Positions 25,263-38,469 are shown, counted from the stretch's first letter. The stretch: DNA of 52,251 nucleotides from Pholiota molesta (GCA_014925825.1 JACGCK010000278.1:1-52251), one strand, 5' to 3'. The notes: generated by a model from the letters alone, not told the origin. Numbers and translations: made by a program.

Positions 25263-28200
25263 ATGCCTGCGCTGCCCTCCTTCATTACCGGACGCCACAA
25301 GTCGAAGGCTGGCGCGACCAAGTCGTCCCCATTCTCTATATTGCGCAGCGAGCCGTCGCCGCCTCCACCACCTGTTCCCGCAATTATTGCCCGTAATTTC
25401 TTTAGGACCGACGTTATCGAAATTAATAACAACACTGGACGATACTCCTTGGACTTCGATGGCGGCAAACCGACCGACGAATACGAGAAAGCTCTATTTG
25501 ATGAGGCGCCCAGTCAAAGTACCAGTTCTCCTCAGGTCAAGCTAGACATTGAATTGTCATCCCCGGAAGCTCTTACAGATTGGTTCGCGGCCAACTTTCT
25601 CTCGGATTTTCCAGCAGGAACAGCCCAGGGGCCGACGAGTTCGGAGGGAAGCGGGTTACGGAATGAGGTAGCGTTGAAGGTGTCGAGTTCGGGAGGGTCG
25701 AATTTGTCGAATGGGCGGGCAGCACCAAGTCCTCAGTTTGAAGATGGTCGTGACGACGATAGTTTCTCAACATCCTCATCTTCAGAAGATGTTATTGCAA
25801 ATCTACAAGCCATGAACGTGAGCACATTCGGTCTACGTCATTAATTTCGGGACCACTATAACTCGTTCTCTCCCCCCTTCAGCCTTCACACTTTGGAAAA
25901 TTACCTGGCTTTAATGATTTTAATCGCCTTGTGAGTTCAGCGTCTTGGAATTTCTAACGGAACACTTACATGTATCCAAATTTGCAGGACCAACCGGCAA
26001 CTCCTCAAAAAAAGATATCGCCAAAGTCCATAACTATCCCTGGGGGGTCAAGCTCAAGACTTGCGATTGGATCTCAGATTTACCATCATCCTATAGGTCT
26101 CCAATATCTACAACCGAAGACGTGCTCTCATCAGCCGTTTCCGGGTCTACTTTAGCTCGCGCTCTAATGTCAATCCTTCATCCTTCCGTCTGACAATCGG
26201 CTATCGAAATATCGCAGTGGGGCAGCAGGTCTCACCGATCAGATTCCACCACTCTTCCGCGCGCAGAACATAGTTTTGGTGCGCCTTACGCCAACGGTAA
26301 TTTCTCAATTGGACCAGACGCCCCTCCAATACCCTCGAACGCCGAATCACTTTATGAACCTCCAAAGAGACCTAGGAACGTAGAAGAACTCAGAGATAAT
26401 AAACGGGAGCGGAACAGAAGATCGAGTACAGGGAGCGTCGTGATCAAAGCCTTGCCCCAACCGCCTGCGGCCCCTTCTCGCCCAGCCAGCACACTGCTCA
26501 CTCCAGGCGTCGAGTTCGATATGAGCTCCATTATACAGCCCGCAACTCCGGAAGCAGAACCTAGAAAGCCGCTTGCTATACCCCGCTCACCGCTGCCGCT
26601 GCCTCCTACCCCGAAACTGCCATATTTATCATCTGATGATGGCGGCAGTTCGAAACGGGGAAGTCTGCCTGATGAATATCAAGAGTCGATGCAGCATTTC
26701 CCGTCGGATTCAGACCTCCTTACCCCTGACTTCAACCAACTGTCGCCGGTCACATCTTCTGACGGCGGTGGCGGCCCACGCACGGGCGAGAACCTGGAGG
26801 ACGTGTTGAACTATTATTCCCTGCCTGATTCGCCAGATGTCATCCCTTCTTCGAGTTACCGCCCTGCGTTTTCGCCTATAAGTGAAGAGTCGAATTCGCA
26901 GTTATCTCCGGTCTTGCCCCCCAGAGTCCCTGATAGGCGTGATTCGCATAGTAGGAGTGTGCCTCTTGGTGGGCGGAGTCCGTCTGCTAGTCCTCGTGGA
27001 GGTATGCCGTCTCTTCTACAATATAATTCACGGTTTGTGATACTTTCTTATAGCACGAAGCGAATCCGTATCGCTGCCCCGAAGACCAAGTGATCACAAT
27101 TTACAAGACAACCTTCTTTGCACAGCGTAGCAGAACAAGCCGGTACCGTTCCACAGGTGAGTTTGTGCTCTCTTGAAGATCGTGGACAATGCTTATGAAC
27201 ATGGTCCTGTTTTTAGGTATCTCACTCGGCAGCACCTACAGTTCGTCATCTAAAGCCAGTTCCATGACCGACCTCCTGCACCACCTCCGCCAGCACCATC
27301 TTCACTCGAGCACGCCCTGGGAACGCTCCAAGTCCTATCAAAGTTATTCGCGATTCCAAAGACGCCACTGCCTACAACATCACCGTCAGCCACAACTACT
27401 CGAATCAGACAGTCCGTCAGAGGAAGGTGGCAACAACAACGATGTCCTCAGGAATTTCCGGAAACCCCGAATCTATTTAGCCCAATGTTGACGGCGGCTC
27501 CGGCTCGCCGTCGATGCCACCTATGATACTAGAGGGCGTGGAGATCGCGGCGATGCCTGCAGCGCCGCTGTCTGCGACGCTGCCGAGAGGGGGTCGCAGA
27601 GCGTCGCGCAGCACATTCTGCTGAGTAGAGCTGGGACTACTGTTAGGCATGGGCGGCAGCCCAGTCTCAACAAGATCAAGATGACCGGCACGGGTCCGAG
27701 GTCGAATTCGCCCTCGACCTCGAATCGACGATTAGTCGATATTTCTAACGCGGAAGAGGTGGAGGTGAGCGACGTACCTCCGAAAGAAGAACCAGCGGCT
27801 ACGGCTGCCGCCACACCGAACGCCGTTTCTTTTCAAGTGTCTACTCTGGAGATCGACCGCACGGCAAGTCCGGAACCAATACCAGGGTCCAACAGGACCT
27901 CTTCGGTCATCAGTGCAAGGCTTAGTAGGACATCAAGTATGGCGCCTAGCGTCACCCAAGGATCAGATAGCAGCTCAATGTACACTCCTTCCGAATCGTC
28001 GAGCAGACGGCAAAAATCCCTTCCAGCCATCCCGGTGTCGCCTTTACCAGCCTCTTCGCCTGCGGCACCTTCATCTATTTCTGCATCTCCTGTCCCTTTT
28101 CAGTCGGCCCTGTCAACTACATCACTCGTTCCTGTATCTATTCCTGCACCTGTTCCTACACCTGTGTCTACCACGCCACCCATACCACCTGTATCTATAC

Positions 28201-30276
28201 CAGTCTCACCGCCGCCTACGCTCGAGCCTGTTGCGCCTGTTACTGTACCAGCTCCAGGACAATCACAATCCTTTGTTTCTCGTATCCCTCCCCCGCCGCT
28301 CATCCCTCCGCCATCGCCCACGCCATCGCAGAAAGCGCGTGCGAATGTTCGCGCCAGACTGCCGCCTGCGTTAACTATCGCCAACGTTGCATCCGGGTCA
28401 GAAAACACAGTCGCAGTCAATGGGCCTGAAACGGCTGAGGGCTCGCCTTCGTCGTCGCTGCCGACTCGAGACGAGCCCAATCTTGCCCCTGTTCCACCGC
28501 CGCCAGCGGGCTTCCCAAATACCACCGCTGGCCCCCCGCAAGACCAGAAGTCTTTGACCTATGGCAATGCATTCGGCGTGCGCGATTCGGATATCTTCCG
28601 AGCCACTTCTCTGGGCTCTCCTCCGCCGTACTATCAAGCAGTGAGCGATGCCATTGCGCAGAATCAGAATACCCAAACACCCACCGGCGGCTTCCTTGGC
28701 CATGGGAACTCGCAATTCACCTTTCCTACCCAAACTCCAGCCACGGCCGGTCCTCTGCCCACAAGCGTTTCAGGGCCAAGCGATTGGACGCCGCAGATAG
28801 AGGCGAGGACGCCGCTGGTGAGAGAGAACTCGTTAGTCAGTCAGCGCTCGCGGATACGGCCCCTCTGCCTGCAGGGCCGCGCCGACCGAGTCAAGTCCAA
28901 GTGGCCGGCTTCCCATCGCTGCGTGATCGTTCAGGCTCGATATCATCGTTTGCGCACTCTATTCGGGAAAGAGAGGCGAGTCCGATGTTTTCGCCCAAGT
29001 TCCAGGCGCCGCCGCCGAAGTGGAGAGGATACACCATGGAGGCAGCCAAGTGGACGTTTACGTCCGCTCAGCTGCAAGCCATTGTCTCTCGAGCGATCCG
29101 ACAGTCTGCGGAGGCGTCGTCCATTCGTCTGCTACGCCTTGAAATCCTCGATAATGAGATACCGGAAGAAATGCGGCGTCTGGAATCCCAGCGGACGGAT
29201 CTGAAGAACCGTTACAAAGCATGGACGCGGAGGCGCGCGGCTCTTATCGATGGACTGGCGACGTATATGAATGGAGGCGACGAGGAAGTGCCTGCATACG
29301 CATTGCGCATGGTGGAGGATCTGAAGGACGTCACGACTATGCTGGACAAATTCGCGGATGAGCTGTATAGCGTGGATGCCCAATTGGCGCACCTTGAAAG
29401 CATCACCCACGTCCACACAGGCAGTGCACTATCCATGGCGCTGCGCAAGCTCAACTCTAGCTTCCTGAAACAGGTCGCCGAGAACCAGGCGCTGCGGACC
29501 CAGGTCCAGACGCTGGAGGCCGAGCGCGACGAAGCATGGCAGCACGCCGAAGACGCCGCTAGCGAGCTAGACAAGATGGAGAGCCTTTCGTCGAAACGGT
29601 CCAGCCGTATCTCCGCGAAGAGGAAGTCGAGCATTCGGGTGTCGAAGGCTGGTCTGCGCACGCCCAGTCAGCGGTTGAGCCAGTTGTCCTCGCATGGCAG
29701 CAGTTCCCATCCATTTGGTACGATCCCAGGAGTCCGATGGCACGTTCCCAAAGATACCCCCTGTACCTGCGATACCCAGGCGGCGCCCTCCGGATCTCTC
29801 CACAGATATTTTGAACCGCTCCTCGGTATGAAGCTCGTCCTCATCGTTGGATGTACCTTACTAATATTGCCTTTGAATTTTATAGGTTGCATCACCTGGT
29901 TATAGTAATACTCCCACTTCCGAAACTCGTGCAATGATAGAAGCCCAAGACGAGCTGTATGCAATGCTAGGCATCAAGGTCCCGGAACGACCGCGTCGCT
30001 CCCGTTCTATCAGTATCATGTCCGGACCATCTTCTGCCGCCTTTTCGTCTTCACAACAAGCTTTCCCTCCTTTGGTCCGAGCGCCTGATACACCTGCTTC
30101 AATGTCGTATCGACGGTCATCCTTACCTGGAGACTCAACGCTGGCGGAAGCTACAACGCAATGGCGGCTGATGTGAGTCATTTTCATTGTCTGGTCTGCG
30201 TCATGTTGACTGATTTATCATTTGGCAGCGCAATGCAGTTCTGGCTACTATCGACATGTTATCATCTACAGATTAG
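25263..30276 (+). CDS. large Ser/Pro-rich protein with a C-terminal coiled-coil domain, frame-broken
   Basis: The start is placed at ATG 25263 (MPALPSFITGRHKSKAG). The first exon is acidic and Ser-rich. Small exons follow (PSHFGKLPGFNDFNR, then DQPATPQKKISPKSI). Next comes a long disordered region with many PPxP and RSxS motifs (26300-28800). The ordered part, at about 29020-29600, starts KWRGYTMEAAKWTFTSAQLQ and contains helical repeats ending LRTQVQTLEAERDEAWQHAE. The last exon reads RNAVLATIDML to a TAG at 30274. The frame is broken at several points: repeatedly in 27060-27680, near 28833 at a TCAG repeat, near 29730 and near 30150. It looks like a septation or polarity scaffold but is not identified. 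The breaks are either consensus indels or real decay. Confidence 0.6.
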
Positions 30277-30613
30277 GACATTTACATGACATTTAATACC
30301 TTTAATATATTTAGGCAACTGCGTTGACGGTTTTGCTCATTATTCACGTTCTTTGTTTTCATGGTTTTAAAATCATTGAGAAACAGTATTACAGACACCT
30401 GCCTGATTACACTACTGGATACAAATAAGGGACGCATACACTGAAAGCAGGATCAAGCAGGAAACCCAGTACAGAAGTAAAAGAAGTGAAGCATGAAAGA
30501 TCTGGGAATTTAAGAATAAAAAGATAATAAAAGAGAGCAATTAGACGATCAATGACGGATTCTTTTTCTTCTAACTTGATATCAGGTGTTCCTTCATCGT
30601 CTGTGCATCGTCG
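30277..30613. other. convergent 3' intergenic region
   Basis: AT-rich stretch between the ends of two convergent genes. It probably holds both polyadenylation regions. No distinct motif is seen. Confidence 0.5.
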
Positions 30614-33600
30614 TCAGCGCCATTCATCCGTTGGAGACATCGTCATCATCCGGCGAGGGCGCTTGAGTGTAGATTTGGGTGTTACCACGTCTTCAGGCGT
30701 TCGGGCTCAACTTCCTCGGGCTCTGCTTGGCCTTCTTCGAAGGGGTCACGACTGCAAGGAGAACCGGGTTGCGATCCTTCGCAGGTTCAACTCCTTGCGA
30801 GGGGGATTTGCGACGATACGTGGCCTTTCCGCGAGGCCGCGCTTTGGGAGTGACTGGGCCACCCTCGTCACCTGTACTCTCCGCGGCAGCATTTTCGATG
30901 GCAGCATCAGGATTTGCACGAGTGGTTCGTCGGGGTCTAGCTTAGGTCGTGGACGTTCTTGCACATCTTCCTCCTGAGTTCGTTCGGCCTCGCTTTCCTC
31001 TTCGCCGCTGGAGCCCAGCCACTGCAGCCTTCTTTCGTCCCCTCTTGGCTTTAGGCATTTGGGCTAAAGTTAGGATAGTTAGAGTTGAATGGGAAGGAAC
31101 AAGTGTTTAAGCAACAACGTACGATTGTCCTTGGCCATGATTGCACTCAGTCGCTTCTCATAAGCTCGCTGAGGTTCCCAACCTTAGATGTCGGAGAAAT
31201 CTCAACCTTCGCCTCAGCTAAGACTTGGTCCATATGTGCTTTGCTAGCAACAAAAAAATCGATCAGATATGCGCTATCGCCACGCAGAGAAGGAGAACTG
31301 ACATCTTCAAAGCATCTCGACTCTCAAGAGCACCAGAAGGGGTATAAGCACTCTAAAGAATGCACAGCGTGCTTGAGAGATCTCTTGTTTTTGTTCGCCT
31401 CATAGCCTGCAATGCGTTTGCTAATCCAAGAGAGTAGGTTGGTTTGGATTTGAATAATGTATTGGCTTGCCAGACGGCGGACGATGGATAGCTGGTTTCC
31501 GCGGACGATGAAGCAATTAGATAAGAGTTTGGCGAGTTGTGTAGCATTTGTTTCGTTGCGGACGATGCCGTCGAGGACGAGGGTATAAGCCTAACATATA
31601 ACGCATCAGTGGACAACACCTCTAAACAAAAGGGTATGGATACCTCCTGGAGAGCTTGAGTAAGCGTTGTAACGATGATTTGCGGGTTCTCTTTCATGAC
31701 ACTTTCTTCTCGAAGGACATCGACTACTACCCTTGAACAAGCATCGAAGGCCATTCCAGACGTCCATAGTGAGCTAGGATAACGGCGCCATGATGGATGT
31801 GTACAGCGCCACAACGGATTGCTCGGAGGAACGTCGAGATAACATCAATGAAGAGGTATTCCCGTTCCAAAAGATCTCGAGAATTTGTCTCAACTGCGGA
31901 GAGTTATTAGAAACAACATATAATTCGAGTAAGGCCGAAAAACGGACCTTCCTTGGGTGCTTTCTTGGCCTTCTTCGTCTTTGGGTGCTTTTGAACTTTA
32001 TCGCCTTCCGCATCATCCTCCTGCTCGTCGCTACCCTCGCTCTTGTCCGATTCGTCCTTCTCATCCTCATTTTCATCATCAAGGAACTCTGCATATCGCT
32101 CGATTTCAGCCTGGATATAGCCTGCGCAGCGGTATTGCACTTCATCATCCAACGTCAGTGCAAGCGAAGCGATAGGCAAAGGCTTGCCCTCGGGTGAAAC
32201 AGCATTGGAGGAAGAGAATAGGACATGCAATCTAAAAGGTGTTTGAAGGCCTGATAATGGACAGAGATTCCATTCAGCAAAATGTATTTATATATGAAAT
32301 AAAGAAATATGAAACGCACTGCTCGCTTAACACCTTCGACGGTATTGGATTGTGTCCCAACAGCGTATTCCACAAGCTTCTCTAGAAGAGCTTCCCGTTG
32401 CTCCTGAAGAACCTCCTTATACCGAATGTCTTCGGGCGTAGGTTCGTTATCGGCAATCAAGCCTTTCGTCTTCCACAGGATGTGCAGCATCAAAACATGG
32501 AGTGCTTGTTCGATCATCTATCCCAAATCCAAAAGTCATCAGCCAAATGTATGAGGGAGGAAAAAGAAAAAGTGAAAAGAAAAGAAAAAAGACCCGCTCA
32601 CCATCTCCTCTTCCTTATACCCAAGCCTTCCTCTCTCAACAAGAGCATTCACAATATCCCACGCACTGCTCTGCTTCCCGCCCTCGTCCTCCTCCGTCCA
32701 CACCGTCATATTGCGCGTGCCCGCCAACACAGCGAGGCGCGTACACCACGCGCTCAGCGCCAGCACCTCGTCCTCCGAGAACGACGCGACCTCGATCTCG
32801 TCCCGGCCGGCGATGGTGTCGCGCAGCTGCGTCGACAGCTCGTCCTCGAGCTCGAGGATCTTGGTGCTGTTCGAGTTGGAGAGGCTCGTCGCCTCCATGA
32901 AGTAGCGGATGGCGGTCATCGCGTGCGCGAGCACCTTTGCGGAGGAGTGGGACATGAATTGCTTGATGACGTCGTCCCAGAGTGCGGTGTAAGCCTATTC
33001 CAACATGCAGTTAGTTCTGAATGGAACGTTATGTTAGGAAAAGAGGAAAAGCCCACAGCAATCATGCGCATCTCCAGATACAGATCCAAGTTCATCAGAG
33101 TTGGATGATCAGGACTTCCGCAATACGGCCTTGGTCAGATTGATATTTATAAACAGTCGCGGCAGGCCTTTGATGAGCTCTCGAGTAATGTTATTCGCGA
33201 CATTCTCTTCTTCTCCCTAATCATCAATTATCAGTCGCCTTCTCACAATCAAACCACAAGAGCGTTCATTATCCACTGACCTTTTTGCCACCGCAGATTC
33301 TTCCTTGGCCAGCCGAAGGCAGCGACCAAGACCTCAAGAAGCACGCTCTCCTCAACCTCTTCCAACCGCCACGCATCACCCACCTGGAACTCATCCCCGT
33401 GTTTCTTGCCGTTCGCCCTGGCCCTGGCGCGCGGGCCCGACTCGACCTGGCTCTCATCCTCGGCACTGAATGGTCCAGCAGGAGCAGCTCCAGCAGCGCC
33501 TCCCAATCGCTCAGCGGCTCCAGCTCCGTCCACAGCGCCTCCACCGCCAGCGCCACGCGCCCGGGCTTCTTGTCCGTCACCAGCGCAATCACCTCCTTCC

Positions 33601-35551
33601 TTCGATTCGCCCTCCGCGACGGGCCGTTCACCCCGTCCTCCTCGTCTCCTCCGCGCCCCGCGGCGCGCAGCGCCCGCCGCGTCGCCGAGCTCCGACTCCG
33701 CCGCATCGCCCGCGAGCGTGTCCAGCGCGCGCCCCCACCGCACGAGGAGCGTGCCGAGCGTCTTCAGCCCGATGCGCTCCGTGTCCTTCGCGCTGGGCTT
33801 GGGGTGCGCGCCAGCCGCGCGTCGACGTCCTCCTCCCACACCGCGCGCACGAAGGGGCCCACGGCGCGCCGCACGCGCGGCTCCTCGTCGAACAGGAGGA
33901 GGCAGAGCTTCTCCTTCTCCGCGTCCTCGAGCGGGAAGTGGCCCTCGATCGCGCCGAGCACGTGGATCACGGCGACGCGGATCGCGAGGTCGACGTCGGA
34001 GGTCGCCATCTCGAGCAGGCGGGACTTGAAGCGCTCCGTGAAGTGGGTGAGGGAGGGGATGTACTCCGCTTGGTCGTAGACGCCGGAGAGGGCTTTGACG
34101 CTTCGAGGCGCACGTGGTTGTTCGAGTCGGACAAGACCCATCCGATGTAGCGGAGGTAGTGGGCATCGAGGAAATAGTCGGGGTATTTTTTCAGCCATAA
34201 TCCAATGGCGCGCACACACTCCGCTCGGATGTTGGGGTCAAGATCTCGGAAACGGTGGACAAAGACTCTGTAAGAACACGCAATTAGCATATAAGGTACA
34301 ATGCTCGAACAATGTCGTACCCGTCAACAAATTCCTTGATAAATGCTTTCAATTTAGTTTGTCGGCGCTTGATTGCCTGGGCTTTTTGCTCTAGTTCCTT
34401 CAGGCGAGGATTCGGCCCTTTGCCCGTTTTTCGCTTCTTCTCCCTTCGCGCTGGCGCGCAACGACTTCGGCTTCCTTATCCACAGCAGCTGCCACATCAC
34501 AAAGTGCTGTTTCAGCCTCGAGCGCAATAACGGTAGCGGTGTGACGGAAACTCCGAATCTGAGAAGAAGACATGGATACGACCCACTGCTGTAGTGTCTC
34601 CATCATCTGAGTGGAATATAGGGCGCCCAGGTCGGCGGAAGAGATGACAAGGCGCTCAATCCATTCGGAAAGCGATTTCGGAATCTTTTGAACACGGGTA
34701 GTTTCGACGTCAGGGGGTATACAGGGGAGTTTTCCTGGAAAATGAATTATTAATTTTGACAAATATACGAAGGACATCAACGGCGCACTCGTTTGAGAGA
34801 TTCCGTAAAATCGTCGAGGGTGCTGACGATACCGTCGAAGTCAACAGCCTGATCGGCATCCACCGAGTCGTTGGACCCACATGAGCGTAGAACAAGGTTG
34901 ATGAGCTCCGCGAGGGTGGGTTCAGGGGATTGCTGGAGAGATTCAAGAAAATCTTCGGCGCTTGCTTGCAGCGGAGATGCAGGGTTCATAATGGCATCTA
35001 ATATTAACAGTTTACAGCCAGAAAGTGGCATAGAGACCGCAAAAAACTCACTGAAAAGCGGGTTATCGGCGGAAATTTTCGTGTCCTTCGCAACTTGCTC
35101 AGCATCGTAAGGGTTCTCTCCTTCTTTGGGTTTCCTGCCTCTGCGTGCAGGCACCTTGAGTGACTTCGGTTCCGTGGTCTTTTCAGCCGAGGTTTCTTGG
35201 TTGAGGAGGCCGCTTTTGGCTTCGGAGAGGCCTTCCGTCTGGGTTTCCGGGTGGACGCGCTTTTCGCCTTGGGCGCCTCGAATGCCTCTTCCTCGTCCTC
35301 GCCATCGTTCTCCTCGTCGCTCTCCGGCCCATCTGCGGCCTGCGCGTCGGCCGGATCGGGCGCGTCGTTCTCCGTGTCGCTGTTGTTGTTGCGTTTGCGC
35401 TTCCTGGTGGCCGAAGCGGCCGCCGCTGATTCACAGGTGAGTAGGCCGCATGGAGGAGGTTCTGGGGGCGAAAAGTACCTGAGATGAAGGGCTGGGCGAC
35501 CTTTCTGTCTCTCTGGGAGCGCCTCGGCGCTGGCGAAGTGGTATCGGACAT
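30614..35551 (-). CDS. SCC3: cohesin subunit Scc3/Psc3 (STAG family), with sequence frame breaks
   Basis: The HEAT-repeat cohesin subunit that binds Scc1/Rad21 and DNA and helps load and anchor cohesin. The start ATG 35551 (MSDTTSPAPRRSQRDRK) leads to an acidic, basic-patched N-terminus. The diagnostic stromalin conservative domain lies near 34290-34090 (FVHRFRDLDPNIRAECVRAI, then YLRYIGWVLSD). Further conserved blocks are LMNLDLYLEMRMI (about 33100-33065), FIDVISTFLRAIR (about 31850) and LSNCFIVRGNQLSIVRRLAS (about 31520), and a basic tail ends at 30614. Conserved sequence jumps frame by one base near 35205, 34100, 33810, 33660, 33460, 33150, 33106, 31765 and 30700. The gene is expected to be essential and single-copy, so most of these are probably consensus errors. 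The introns are short and otherwise normal. Confidence 0.93.
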
Positions 35552-36548
35552 GGAGGTGTGTGACAAGTCGCGTCGCGTTGTCGTGCACGAGGAACAAGGT
35601 CACCCCTTTCGCACAGCCACACCCGCACAACAAATACCTCACAGTTAATTCCACACTGCTCTTCTGCGGAGATCCTCTTCATTATACTAACATGCTTTTT
35701 ATGTCATTATTTACCTGAACCAAAGGTGGCTGTGGAACGCTCAACGCCCTGCTAAACTGCTAACATTGGTATAAATTATGTAACAGCATTATGTAATGTA
35801 GATACCTGTGTTTGCTCACGGTGCACTGCCACCACGCACTTCCTTTCACGACATCTTGACGACATCGCCAAAAAAGCGCCCTCTTAGGTGAAGGGATCCT
35901 ATAAGTTCTGCTAAGATCCCATACACTGGTCGCAAATGTGGGGTAATAGAGGCTTTATCGCAATGTCATAAATCACCATAAAATGCTCGGAACACTTCTG
36001 ACGTTTGCAAGGCAGTTCTATACAAGTGCTATAATAGAATCCATTAGAATGCAAGTGATCATTGCAAGGGTTTGTGGAGCTGGAATCCTACGCGAGGAAT
36101 TTGAGGTTTACAAGTCCTTAGAAAGCTTGCTCAAACCTTACAAATGAATTTCATTGTATTCTCCATCTTGTAGCCGCAAATAGCTTATGAAGATGTCTAT
36201 GGTAGTTGTAATCCCAGAGATTGTGGTACTTTGGGAACATTTGTATTGGTGTTGTAACTACCCACATAATTAACATCGTAATGGTAATGGAATAATTCTA
36301 AGTAATATCCTTGTATGGGGACACAACATTTCTGAGGCATCATAATGGGTATAATACTCGTAGCTACATTACAAGATGGTTCAAAGTTTCTATCATGGTT
36401 TTCGCAAAATTATACTCGGGCTGAAATCCATTATGTATGGATTATATTTAGGCGAACCTACGTATTGCTTTTTTGCTGCGTACCGTCGGTCCTTTTCGGT
36501 CCTTTATACTTAAGTATGGTAGTTTTTCACGGCTCTCTCACTTTTTGA
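35552..36548. other. AT-rich intergenic region up to the retroelement boundary
   Basis: Promoter side of SCC3, then AT-rich DNA without a gene. It ends at the sharp start of the terminal repeat at 36549. Confidence 0.5.
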
Positions 36549-36874
36549 TCGGGTTTAAATATTATTTACTCTAGTCCAATTATACCGACCAAGGCTCGTT
36601 AGTCACATGCGTATTTCCCCACACTGGCCTGGCCGTGTGGATGACCCCCAATTGCGCTGGCCCGGCCGCGCAATAATATATCGACGGCCACGCTGAGCTG
36701 GTCCGCCGCTCATTGCGAGTCTGCCTCACCTTTAATAGAAAGTCGTTCGCAGCGGATTAATTTTCGTCCGGCATGTGACCCAACTGGGAGGAAGGAAATT
36801 TTAAGACAAACTGACTCGCATCCTGGTTTGTCTCCCTTCTTTTCCTTCCTCCACTCGCCATTTGCAGAGGCTCG
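36549..36874 (+). repeat. 5' terminal repeat at the outer edge of the array
   Basis: Runs from TCGGGTTTAAAT to GCAGAGGCTCG. The left flank (CTTTTTGA) is unrelated to the flank of the copy at 1406, so the shared start marks the element end. To the right are 110 bases (36875-36984) found nowhere else in the window, probably leader sequence. These break abruptly into an inverted 3' end. Confidence 0.85.
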
Positions 36875-37455
36875 AAGGAGATATCCTCATATATTCGAGG
36901 GCAAAAACGGACAAAAGCATTTGTATTTCGCGCTGCATATCATCATGCACCATCATGTCAATGAACGGTCTGATATCAAACGCGGGCCAGTGTGGGGAAA
37001 TACGCATGTGACTAACGAGCCTTGGTCGGTATAATTGGACTAGAGTAAATAATATTTAAACCCGACCAATTTTACCTAGGCTCTTGAGGTTGCAGAGGCG
37101 AGTGCAGGTGGTTCGTGAGAACCGAGGTGTGGGCGTAGTCAGGTGTAGGCCGAAAATGGCGAGGTGTCGGCTCTGCGCCAGACGCCTCGCGTGTAATATA
37201 TTCGTCTTGATGTACGGTATGGCTATAAGCCCTATGAAGAAAAAGAAAATGGAGAAGGAGACATGAAGATGTATAAATGCATATATATATAAAAGGGTTT
37301 TTTTTTTTTTTTTAAATAGTTTGGAAAGTGACGAGGGAAAGGAGGATGATGTGAAAGTGAAAGGAAAAGTTAAATGAAGTGAAAAAGATGAAGGGAAAAT
37401 ATATCGTAACAAAGAAATAGGGCAAAAGATGAAACGGTAGTGATGTGAGGAGTGA

Positions 37456-38469
37456 TCAAGACGAATGACTGTAGGCTACCTGACGCTTGTCCCGGGCGAA
37501 TAATAGAGCTTGGAGGAGGATTGGGTTCTTCCTGATGTAGAGTTCGAATGCTTCCGATGCCCATCTGCCCGCGGCCTGGATTAGGGAAGGTGGACACCCG
37601 CATTCGGCCATGAAGGTCGCTCCGCCAGCACGCATAGAATGACCTCCTATGTCTTTCGCAAAAAAGGTACGGAGGCGCCGCATGAAGAAGGACCGAGTTG
37701 GTACGCGAGCGTTGCTGGTAAGCCAGAGTGCGGAGTTGTAAGGGAATAGGTGGTCGCGGGAAGCGAGGTATGACACGAAGGCTTTGAACGGATCAGCTTT
37801 CTGGTGGTTACGACGAACCATCACAATATTTCCTTCATAGCGCTTGTCTGCTTTGTGACTGGGAAGGAAAAATTGGAAGAATTCATCGTTGATTTTGATA
37901 GACGCCCGAGTAGTGACTTTCCGTGGATCGCGTAGAGTGGTATCGTCTGAATAAGCCATTTCGCCTAAACGCATTAATGCGAAAAATCCAGTGAGGAGCA
38001 TGGCTACGAAGAGGAGGTCGTCATGGTCGGTGGACGTGCTGTAGTGTTCGACCACAGTTTCTAAGTCTTCAATGGTAAGCGCGCGCTTACGGACCGTGGG
38101 ACTTCCATGACGGCGCATGCAACCTTGCATGGTTTTGTGGACGAGAGGTGAATTGCGGTTTTTGCGTACGTCAGGGAAATAAGGCTCGAGTTGCTGACAG
38201 ATACCAGAGAGATAAGAGTTCACGGAGTCGGGTTTGATGTGGGCGGAGGTCCAGACCGTGTAGAAAGATAGGGTGTCGGCGGTTGGGTCAACAGGGAAGT
38301 CATGGAGTCGTATGAAGTTGAGGTATGAATTCAAGGCGGAGCCGTAGTTCTTCCACGTTCCTGTGTCGATAGCTTGCCCCAAAGAGATTGCTCGTTCATG
38401 GAGCAAGCGTTCGCGCGTCCAAGCTTCGCGCGGGCGTTGCCTGGAGCGCACACCGGAGGAGATCATCAT
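37456..38469 (-). CDS. tyrosine recombinase of retroelement copy I
   Basis: Intact 337-residue protein that should integrate the cDNA circle, in place of a DDE integrase. The N-terminal part (residues 10-130) is a helical SAM-like DNA-binding region. The catalytic domain shows Arg167 (in ALMRLGE), His277 and Arg280 (HSMR), Trp303 in the second-His position (GRW) and the nucleophile Tyr311 (ELYIRK), i.e. R-H-R-(W)-Y. The start ATG overlaps the stop of the RNase H frame as ATGA, so it is probably translated by reinitiation. The protein is identical to that of copy II. Confidence 0.92.
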   Translation of the reverse strand: MMISSGVRSRQRPREAWTRERLLHERAISLGQAIDTGTWKNYGSALNSYLNFIRLHDFPVDPTADTLSFYTVWTSAHIKPDSVNSYLSGICQQLEPYFPDVRKNRNSPLVHKTMQGCMRRHGSPTVRKRALTIEDLETVVEHYSTSTDHDDLLFVAMLLTGFFALMRLGEMAYSDDTTLRDPRKVTTRASIKINDEFFQFFLPSHKADKRYEGNIVMVRRNHQKADPFKAFVSYLASRDHLFPYNSALWLTSNARVPTRSFFMRRLRTFFAKDIGGHSMRAGGATFMAECGCPPSLIQAAGRWASEAFELYIRKNPILLQALLFARDKRQVAYSHSS

